64,000 nt of DNA from the NCBI RefSeq assembly GCF_964355755.1, contig NC_092672.1:22440501-22504500 (forward strand), given 5' to 3'. This DNA is from Antedon mediterranea (taxonomy: Eukaryota > Echinodermata > Crinoidea > Comatulida > Antedonidae). The notes beneath the pieces are model-generated. The model did no database searches. It was not told the origin of the DNA and saw only the letters and a program-made list of their open reading frames with translations. Position numbers and translations under genes: made by a program. This document shows positions 36,401-48,400 of the stretch, in pieces; the first letter of the stretch is position 1; every line of letters begins with the position of its first letter.

Positions 36401-39400
36401 TATGTTATAACTTATATTATCAAGGTTTATTTATTTTTGAATGAATCCCAAAAGTTTGAGATCAGTCTTTATAGTGTAAAGCTGGGGTTAAGACAGAGCT
36501 AAAATCCTCTGGATAGGAAATAGGGTAGTATAAACTCTTGAGATGGTGAAAAATGTTTTTAATGGAATTTTCATTTCATGACCTCCCCCCCCCCCCCCCC
36601 CCCAACTATAAAAGTTTTAGATTACATCTTTCCTCTTGAGTTTATTTTGTAGTATAATTGAAGCATGGCCTCCTGAGTTCAATTTGATTATTTCAAAGTT
36701 AAAATAATATATATACTAAAAGGAAAATAATATGTGTTACTAAAGTCACATATCCGTGGCGATTGTGATGACAGCCCATACTCTATACCTGATAGTAATA
36801 TAGTATATTCAGCCAGTGTGCAAAAACTTCTGGATACTATTTAAGTTGATTATCAATGACTTAAACAATTTGGTATTCCTATAATGCTAACATCTTTTTA
36901 TGTTTATATTATGTAATGCTTTTTTTGTATTACACATTATTATACATGGATAAAAAGGTTAAAGAATAAACGAAAAAAGAAAGAAAAGGGAGAATTACAT
37001 TGGATAACAACAATTCAAACAGATTATAAAGATGCAATATTTAGAACAACAAAAAATATTGCGGATTGAATTATATCTTGTTGTGAATGAATGATTTTTG
37101 GTCTTTATTTTGAATATTATATTGATAAAGATATACAACAATTATGAAAAAAGGAAGATTATATTTGACAACAATGATCAAATAGATTATGAAGATTGTA
37201 GATTTATGACAACTACGGTACTGTATTACATATTACTGATCAACTTGTATCATAGAGATAATATCTCTATGCTTGTATTAATCATGTCATTGAATGAATG
37301 AACAAAAGTGCTGGTTCAAGCCACAAAAGAGAAACAAAGGACAGTGCTAGAACCCTTGTGCATTTAACATCGTGTATAAGAGAATGACAAAGTTACATAA
37401 AGTATAAAACCATGAAAGAGTATAAGAGCATGATGTCAATACAGAGAAGAGATTAGTGGCTTTCTGTAGTTTGCAACGCTCTTTTCATTATTTGGGTACG
37501 TGTGTTAATAGAGCATTGTCACACATTCCATACAAAAACAAGTCCTGATATTATTTTATGCTCACAAAACTGAATTCAGAAGAACATCAAACATATATTT
37601 CTAAATAAAACTGAAACAAAATGAATTAGTAGTTTCTATAATTATTAAATTGCTTTAAAAAAAAATATGGGATTTACACTTTACCCATCTGAATATACAT
37701 ACACCTTAATCTGAATACCTTATCCAACATGAATACAGTGTTTAAACAGCGAATAATACTATGCCTTTGTAGATTCATTCCATAACATAGTTTCATTCCA
37801 TTAAAACTACAATAGTAACATTGTCGTATAACCTATTATAACCTACCACTTTTTTAAATAGAATAAACCGAATGCTGTCATCTCTTTTTAAAACTATTTA
37901 ATACACAATAACATCTACCCGTCTATGATAGTGCAGCCTATCAATCACAGCTAAAGACACCCTTGTACACCTTTTTGTGTCTTATTATCCAATGCCTTCC
38001 AACACAAGGCACAAGACACAAGAAACCACCTATATTATTCTACTTGATTTCGCTAGATCATCATATGAAAGTTTATTAATAATTTTAATATTGACAACAA
38101 TTCTGATGTGTGTTCATGGTTGTGCAGAGCCATGATAAATACAATTGTCACAGCTTGAATAAGGTGACAGTGAGAAAATTAATTGAAAACCTTTCTCAAT
38201 AATATTTCTCTGCTCAAATGCTGGATTGTAATGAGTTTTTAATATTAAATGTGTCCATATAATTTATTTTTGGTCAAGTAGGTCTTTTACCACACTGATG
38301 TTTAATGTGAAATGGTTAAATGTATTCATAGTGAGATCTGACAATGTAAATTATTTTAATTAAAATCATTTACATTAAAAACTTTCAATTTTATTTATAT
38401 TTTTGTGCTGTTCTTAAAATACAATTGCAGTCTACCAAATCATGGAGCTCAAGTATAAAGCTCAATGAGACTAAAAACTTATGATATACACAGCCTATTT
38501 AATACTTAGTTGAAATGCCATTTTAGACATTTTTAACCATTGATTCATTTAGTGCAATTTATAAAACTTCATCAAAAGTTTTACAATGGTCAGATGTGTT
38601 TTGATTATTTATATTACTTATAACATATTAATACCAAAATATATAGAAAGTTACAAAAATAGCGATGAAAAACATCATGTTTGCACAATAAACATTAAAA
38701 TATGTTTATTTTTGAAAAAATAATAAATATAGGCCTAAAGAACATTTAACATTCAAAATATTCAATAATGTATATCTTCACTGTGTAAACTTTTTATTAT
38801 GATCATGATTAAATTAAATAATCTAACAATATTAAAAAATATTTTTAATTATACCACATTTATTAATGGTCATGCTTCTACTGTGCATTGCTAAAGAAGT
38901 TTGTTGTATGACATATTATAATCTATTTTTTTAGGATGGAAATTCACCACTCTTGGAGGCTGCAGCCAATGGTCAAACTGCATGCTGTATGACATTAGTT
39001 GATGCTGGTTCTAATGTGAACCAGCAAAACAAAGTAAGTTGTATACACAGTATATCTAGTAATTTCATATAATTATGCATGTATTATTGCATCGTATTGT
39101 AAATATCACAGTGTATGCAGGTATTACACAATACTGTGAGGATTATACTATTTGCTGCACCTACCCCTCACCATTTTGCTCCATCACTAGGACAGAATAA
39201 TCTGGATTTTTTTTTACCATATTATAATCCAAGTGGATCAGCTACCACCATTCAATCCTGAATGTTAAATGTTCTTTAGGCTTATATTTGTTATTCTCAA
39301 ATTAGTGCATTCTATTTGTGTACCACACTCTATGCAAACTTCTTATATCTGTACCTGGCTGGTGCCATGATATTATTGTAGGTATTATTGATTCCACTGT

Positions 39401-42400
39401 AAATTTACCAACCTATTTATTGAATCTTAAAGCAAAAAGTATATAAAACCATAGAGATATTGAGATAAAACCAAATGTTTTATCTTTTGATTCAAACAGA
39501 TTTGATGTAAAATAGTTTTAAAAGCTGACAAGAAGCTTTGATATTAGCATTATAATGAATAAAATTGTAAGGTGAATCAATCATAAAGTATTATAACTGA
39601 TATCCAAGTATACCATTTTTATCGTCTGCAATTTGCAAAGTATATTGAAATTTCACTAAAGAACTTTGTCCTTTAAATGAAAAGGTTTTTTCTCTCCAGA
39701 TATCTTGCTAAATAAATATGCTCTTTTTGTATTCAGTAAATATAATCAATCAATATAATCCATCAAATGATAGATAAGTAATGGTAAACATTCAGTAGGT
39801 TTTGATCATATCATTTATAAATCATCCATGTTTCGTAAATGAAATTGGAGAGTTTTTACTAAAGGGTTGTATGTACAATCAAAATATAATATTCACAGTA
39901 TTAGTACAGCTTGTGCACTTTGTTTTTTTTCTCACTTTTTTCAAGAATGGAGACAATGCTCTGCATATAATTGCTCGATCAAAGCTTACTTATGAAGAAC
40001 ACAAAAATGCCTCTGTGTTCTTCATAAAGGAAGGACGTATGGACATTTGCAAGAAAAATAAGGTTAGTTTGTTAATATTAAGTAATGCAATGCAATTATT
40101 TTAATAATAAAGTTTAGTTCTATTCTTTTTTTTAAAGTTATATAAAATATAACAAATAGAAACAAAAAGGTTTATTATTATTATCTGTTGATATCAAGTT
40201 TGCGGTACACCATGTATATTAGTTCTGAAAAAAACTGTTGAGTTTCTCGACGTTTCGATCAATATGATTTGATCGTCCTCAGGAGAATTATCATTAAAAA
40301 TATTACAGGCTATTTTCTTCTTGTCTGACCCTCGAGCAGTCTATTGCCCATCCACGTCCTCACATGTTCCTGTATATTTGTTTGATGGAATTAATTACAG
40401 AAATATTAAAATTAATATCGTATATATTTATAGTGATTAACATTTCTTTTTTATTTTCCATTACAGTATTCACATTGTACTGTTAAATTGTAAATCTAAA
40501 TTGAATGGTTTAAACAGCAGGCTTCCATTATTTTTACTTTTAGTCTCATATTTTACTGTATACTGAAGTATATGTTATATAATTAAATACATATAATTAT
40601 AATATAAATATTGAAACTACATTAAGTATTTATTCTATTTTTCTTTAAATTATAGTTGTTGACATATCATTTGATGTTAAATTTATCTTCTCAGTTGCTC
40701 ATCATTAACATTTATTTCAGTTGCAGGTTATTACTTTTGGACTATTAGTAAGCTACATGATTTAGACCAAAATTATTTATTTTGTTCAAATTCTTTCAGA
40801 GCATCTATATATAAATTATGGTTAATTCTGACATAGGCGAGCACAATGCAAAAACTTCGGTACAAATCTCCGCCTTGGATACCTACCTTAACTACTGTAT
40901 CTCAAATGTACCACGAAACGTAGATTTGATAACATTAGTTTTCAATTCGACGCTATTGTTCCATATTTCTATCTTAGGAAGATATTTTAAAGAGTTTTTT
41001 AACAACATTTATGATTTCAACAGTAGATTTTCAACTCAATTTCAATTCTTCGCGGTCAAGTAATTTCCGGGTTTACGATGAGTTCACCTTGCAGCAACAT
41101 GGTTTCAACTATTTTCTCTCTTTTATACACAAGGGAGCAGTTAAAATAATAGATTTGACACTAAAGGTGACTGGAAACAGGCACTTTCCATCAATCAATA
41201 CAGTGTCCCTTTGGAAGACCGAAGAAAAAAAAACAGATAGTAGGACTGGAGCTTAAGTTGGCCATTAGTCATAGCCATTTTAGTTTTTTGTTTATTTTAG
41301 GAACGGACCGCGCGTGTGAAAGGTACAGTAGTTAAAAAATAAAAATTATACTGCAAATTAATAAAGATCAAATTAAATATACGCCATAAAGAATTGGAAT
41401 ATATTGTGGGGAATAGTATTATAAAATTACATAGGTAGATTTGATGATAAGACATTAATCGAGTGAAATCCCGATAGCTGAGTTTTATTAAGTAAGCTGG
41501 CAGAAATAACTGTAGGCTATCCGTGTCCTGTTTGGACCGATATGTCTGCCCATGTTGCAAGCCGTAATGTCTTCTTTCTTGGGCCGAAACGGCCCACTCT
41601 GTCACGGCAGTTAGATGTTTAAATTAAATAATGTATAATATTTATTAGGATGACATCACTTTGAATAATAATCCCCCAACCCCCAACCCAACTATCTAAT
41701 AAACGTCCATCCCATCCACATTTATAATAACAATTATACTATTTGTAGTAGAATTCATCGCACTGTTATCTACAATTTACCAAGCATTTGTTATTCTTTT
41801 TTACCACTTTTCATATCTATTAGAGGATTTCATTTGATTATAAATGTTACCATATTATTAAAACTAAACAATTTAACATATATCCCTCGAATAAGCACCT
41901 CCCTCAAATGAACTCCGCCTCCACACCTCCGCCCTATAAGGGCCCTACCAAACAATAAAGACTATACTTTAAAATGGTATTAATCATCTAAGACACTGTG
42001 AAACAGAATAGTTTAGTTTTACGAATGTCAAGCATTTTCAATAATGGTAACCGACAGAAACGTACAAGGAGAACATTATCATTCCGAGAACCATCGTCTA
42101 CACTTCCTAGAGGGCGAGTTTAAATCTAATGGCATGTGTGGTTATTATATGGCTTATGAAATGATTTTGGCCCAAAAACCCCATAAATATTTTATTTCAC
42201 ATCGTGCTTTGGATGAACGTGTCCGGCACGCGATTTCTTTTTCGTACATAAGTTGGGGACCCCCTCATGAAACGTCACAAAATAAACATGAATAATTCAT
42301 CAGTTAAATGTGTTGTTCCGTGTGCACCCAAGCGTATAGCAACAAGAAGCGATTACACAACTGCGATACGATACTTTCTACAGTAGGCCTAGGATTCTAA

Positions 42401-45400
42401 GTCAATTCACGCGATTGCCTTCGCGCACTCTTCTTCACACAAAATGTGTCGAGTCAAGGCTAATCGACAGCTAGGCAAGACATTAAACTAAGTAGTAATT
42501 CATTGGACATAGCCCAAAGAAAGCTTAGACCCACAAGAATAAAGAATGTTTATAATTTGTGTACTGTATTTTTTTAATTCTGCTATTAATTTATTATCAA
42601 ACAATGCATGTACTCAAAGGAACTTTAAAAATGCGCGTATATGAACACATGAGATGGGAAGATTAGACCCACGAGAATAACAAATGTATTTTAGTGTAAT
42701 GTTTATTGCTTAATTTTGCTGACTTATTACTCGGATTGTGTCATACCTATAACACACACACACACACACAGCTCTACTAGAATAGACATATTATGTTTAG
42801 AGACTAATAATTATGCCTAGGCCTAATAGTATTAATAGAAACTATAATTTTAACACGTAATTATTTAGTAATACATTATATTAAAAACACTATCATAAAC
42901 TAAAGACTGATTATTTCGACAGTCCACACAAAACAACAGAACAAGAACATTTAACTGATGAATTATTCATGTTTATTTTGTGACGTTTCATGAGGGGGTC
43001 CCCAACTTATGTACGAAAAAAAAAATCGCGTCCGTCACCCTGAGAAAAATATCATGGAAAATGGGTTTAGTGATATTAATGCATAAAATCGCACATATTA
43101 TTTCCAAGATATGGCCAATAGTAAAGTTATTGACCTTTGAAATATCTAGAATTTGCATAACTATTATGAAATATATTTATTTAGTCTGTCAAAATTTGAT
43201 TTTTTTAAATGGCCAGGGTTATTTTACCTATTAGTATTATTTAGTTTGGCTTATTAGTTTTGGTTTAGTATGTTCTTGCAAATTATGAAATTAAGCTGAG
43301 TTTTTTAAATTTTTTTAAAAGAGTAGCTGAGGGATTTATCAGAACTAATTATGCTTATAACTAGAATTGCTAATATTGTTATTTTAAATCACAAACACTT
43401 GATTGTCAGAATGGAAAGTCTGCATCTGATATCTATAATGAAAATGTGTGCGATAAATACGATGGTGAACAAAAGAAAACAGAAATACTTGCAATTTTGA
43501 GTGGTAAGTTAAAAAAACACATTGTGCCTCAAATAGAAGCATGAACGTATAATAATAAAATTAATGATCACTTTTTATCCTGTAGTATATGTAGTCAGTC
43601 CTATAATCAAACAAATAAAAAAATATGATTTATAATATAAAAAAAAAGTAGATTAATTCAAATAGCGGCTCATCTCAACTACTGTTAGTACAGGGTATGT
43701 TGAAACTCACAGCGTTAGGTTTGTTATCTAACACAAAGCGTGCGGTACTTCATGGCATGCCAATGTGTAATATGGTTTCAGTTGTGCATTTTATCCTGTC
43801 TTCAATTTTGTGTGCTACTAATTCTGTTATAAATATATATATGTTGGTCCCAAAGGTATTTTAAAAATATGTTTGGCCTTTATATCCTACATTATTTCCA
43901 ATCTGTAATTCTGCACTGAAAAGCTTCATATACACATTCATTTTACTTGTTTAGGTGGACCTTTACCTTACATCGAAATGACATCGTCAGGTATGAATAT
44001 TCTTCAATTTCAATGCCCCACAATAGGGGTATTGTTTCCAATAAAAAAGGGAATTAAAAAATTAATCTTGGTCTATGACAAATTAGCTATCTTTTATGTT
44101 CTATTTGTTATGGAGATTTTGGTATCCACAATATCTATAAAATAAACTACTTATAAAAATGATTTAAATATTAATTTACATTTAAGAAATAAAAAGGAGT
44201 TTAGCGTGATTGAACTATTATTTTATTTACAAATATTATAAAACCACTATAGACAAAGTCAACATTTCACAAAATTACATTTGGGTAATTTAGATCTAGA
44301 AATTGAGAAGGGTAGGTGGAATCAAATTAACAAAATACTAATATTTTAGGATTTATTAGAATATTTTAAAAACAGTATAATATATATATATTATTTTAAT
44401 TAGATATTACAGCCAAAGAATTAATATACATTGCTCATAACGCCTTTAATAAAAGGAAACTAATAGCAGCTAATCTTGGAATGACACAAGAAGATATAAA
44501 TTCATTTGAACTACCAGATAAAAGCATAGCTCAAAGGACTTTGGACATGTTGAACACATGGGCAGTTAAGGTTACTAAGAAGTCCATGCGTTCAGAACTT
44601 GTTGCAGCTCTCAGGAAAGCTGAGGAAAAAGATGTGGCTGATAAAATTGAAAGTAAGTAAATAAAACCGTAAGATAGCCTTCAGAATGACTGAACTCTCT
44701 AATTTATAAGGTTCTTAAAGGCTTTGTAACAATATTCTGTGTGTTTATAATAATAAATAAAAACACTTTTTAATATGCAGAAATGTCTAAGTCTAAATTT
44801 TGGTCGCATTTGTGAGCATCGGCTTATAAGCTTAAGTGTTGGCATATACCTTATTAGTACCATATATTTATCAAACCAATTATTGAATTTGATGAAAATC
44901 TATCATCTGTTTTTCGTGACGAATTGCTGAAGTATTTTATTCTATATACATTATACCTTCATCTTTGTACTCTGCTATTATCACCTTAATTTATTTAAGT
45001 AACGATTCAGGTATTCATAAGACAGTCTTAGTGCATATTAAACTGTTCAATTTATAAAGAGTATAATTGCTATCCTGTAGTATACAAACAAACAGGAAGT
45101 TATACAATAGTTATTGTACCTTTTGTTTTGTTTTTAAGATGTGCATGTTCCAGAGGAGATATTGGCACGAGGACCTGATGCGGTGAAAGCATTTCAAAAT
45201 GCACTTGAAGAAGGACAAACAGAGTTTAATCAAGGAAGAACTATTTTTGTAGGACTTGAGAATGTTGGAAAAACGTCTACTATCAATTCTCTTTTAAGAA
45301 AAGGGTAAGCAAACTTTATATCAACTATTACATTTAACCACTTAAACTTTTACATACAGTTGTTAACTGGATCAATTACAAGAATAACCCATACATTTTT

Positions 45401-48400
45401 TCTGAATAGTTTCAATTTATTTCACCATAAAATAATATCAAAATACATAGCAAATATTGATGAGAGTAACTATCAAAGCAAAGCTCGTATTCCAGTCACC
45501 CATACACATAGCTAGCCAATAGCTTAAATATCTTATTTTATTGGGACCCTTATAAGTAATCTAAACATAAATAATCTAAATATCACAATGTAAAAGAGTA
45601 AGAATATAGTTGATTAAAATGTACTATTATTAAAATTGTTGTATGATTAAAGTATTTGGCCCTTTATTGTTCTGGGTATGTTGAGGGTTTAAAACAAGAT
45701 TGTAATGCAACGTAAAAACAATGTCATTGTCTGTTTTATTATTAATGCAAACATTCTTTTATAATTATATAATGTCATTTTGTCAGATTTAATCCATTGC
45801 ATATAATAACAGATGCAATGGTTAAAACAACGGTGTGTACACCAGATGCCAGTAACAAAGAAATGTTGAAAGAAACAACGCAGGATATTAATTGTAAGAT
45901 TTACTTTATTCAGATACATGCTACAACCAAAATAGATGAAATATTTATATTTTTAAATTTATTTTTATAATTATTTAGGCAAATTGCCAAGGATAACCAT
46001 AAGCAAATTAATTCACTATCCTTCTTAAAGGTAGCAATCCTGTTCACAAGATAAACATACACAATATTATGCTCTACATAACAATAAACAAAGTCTTATT
46101 ACAATTCTTTGGGAGTGGAGTTGTAATTTGTCATTAGAAAAAATCCTGACATGGACATGGACACAGGACCCTTGAATTGGTAGCCAAGCATCATAACTAC
46201 CAAGCCACAACTTCACTCCAAATTTAAAATTCACCCCTGACTCATGCACTATCATGTCACAACTTGTTGTTGTTTTTTTTACCAAATAATTGTTGTTCTT
46301 ATAATTATCATGTCATTGTAAATCAATTTAAAAGACACTCTAGGTTTAATATTTGGGTGACAATTTGCGACTACTTCTTGCACACACTTTGATATTTCAT
46401 AAATGCATGGAGAAAACAACTACCATATAAACATACAAGGTGTTTAAATTCAATTTGAGGATAAATTAGTTTTTTAATTATTGCAACAACATCATAAAAA
46501 TAGTTTTAAAGTGTCTATGCTTTAAAAAAAAACAATGTAACTGTGTAAGAAATAAAATAATATATACATGATTTTATTAACATTTTTTAATTTAAAAGCT
46601 TTAGACATGTATCAGGATGCTGTCACTGATTTCACAGTTAAACAAATGTTGAAAAGTCCACGCCATAGAAAAGGATACATACCAAGAGCAGGAGCATCAA
46701 AGCAGGAAACAAAATCTGGTAAAAGATTTTAATTAAATTCAATTCAGTAATCTGCTGTAAAATAAATTTAAAAGTATAAATATAAAAGGCACAAAATACC
46801 AGTCAATATAAAATTGGTACAAAGGAGATTTTTAAAATAAATTTAATATAGAAGTGGATAAAAGAGAGGTTTATACAGCATTTTGCTGTGATTACTTCTG
46901 TCACATTTGAATTTAAATAGTGAATACAAAAGATACACAAATTGGATCAGGTTGGAATCGGCAACAAATGATTTATTACACTAAGCTTTGTTCTTGACAA
47001 GTTAATTTGATTATAAAGCATAAATGATGAATGCTAATACATTATGCTATTTATAACAAGATAGCATCACCTTTAATTATATCATCACATTTTTCAGAAA
47101 GTAGACATGAGGAAGAGAAAAACCCCACAGGAGCATCAACATCAAAACAGGAAGCCAACTCTGGTAAAACATCAACAAGTTCAAATCCAAAGCCAAGCCC
47201 ACAAAAAGAGGGTAAATATTTATTTTTAAATGTGCTTGATTGTGCTGTTCATATATATTAATAATATCAGAAATAAAGTGCTAAATATTGAAATGATTAA
47301 AGGGGTGGAAATTTAATCATAATCATCAGTGTCTGCTAATGAACATATTACCTTGTTATCTTGTTCTTATTATCAAGTTACTTTGACAGTTAATACTAGT
47401 ATTTGTATATTATATGACACTGCTGTGTAATATATTCAACTTGCAGTACAATGTGGTTAAATAAACTCAACATTAAACCTTTGATTGGAAAGGATAAGGT
47501 TTAGAATACTTAAATATTGCATTGGAAATACTTTTTCTTTTAACAAAAAAAGTTATAGTTGGTAATCGCATATGAGACCTGTTATCCTGCTCTATATACT
47601 CAGCCTGCCTCTATCTGTCTTTAAAATTAAGATTATGATTATGATATTGAATTAAACTGTTGTATTGTGTATTATTGTTTTATCATAACAGAACCAGTGT
47701 ATGAAGAAAAACTTGAGAGACCAGAAATTCCTAAATGGCTCAGGAACAAATTTGTACCCAAATTTCGTTTTGCAAGAGAAGGTGGTGACTCTAAAGTGGA
47801 TAGCAACAAGTTTGTTATGAATATCTTGGACTTTGGTGGTCAACCAATTTACCATGTGATACAACGGGTAAATTTTATTGGTGTATTTAATTTTTATTAA
47901 TAGAGATTAGTTTTGCCGTCAACATTCAATGTACATGCCTCCTTCTGAAGTTGTGAAAATTTGCTTTGTCTTTTGGCCTTGTTACAATATCAGCACTGAA
48001 ATCAAAAAGCTTGCTCACTTGATTTGAAGTTAAGAACCTTTAATCTTGCTCCGAAGTATTACAAAAATGTGGATCTAATATAGTACAATATGTCAGTATC
48101 AGATACAAAATACAATTATTATTATTATTACAATATTATAAATTATTTTATTCTTCATTTAATTTAATAAAGTCAACTCGGTCTTTAGTCCCTAATTACC
48201 AGAAACCAAAACCAGAATTGAGGTCAAAAGTTCCAAATTCGTTTTTACCTTTAAAAATACATTTGGAATATCAGAATTTCTGTAAACCCAGACAAATTAT
48301 GGCATCCGAAGGGTGTCCAGTTTTGGAAGATTTTAAGTAAAATAGTATTAATTGATGTAATATAATGTATTATTAGCAGAGAGGGATAGCAAAGAAACAA

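Larger units (their letters stand above)
40063..43409. other. Intron with inverted-repeat element
   Basis: A 3.3-kb intron. It holds the hammerhead-like motif near 40270, a higher-GC stretch (40800-41260) with two short overlapping frames that match nothing I know, and the long-TIR element at 42224-43034. Confidence 0.5.

Noticed and set aside
38000-38020. Short repeated word CAAGGCACAAGACACAAG as a possible repeat family
   Set aside because: Too short and isolated to support a call.
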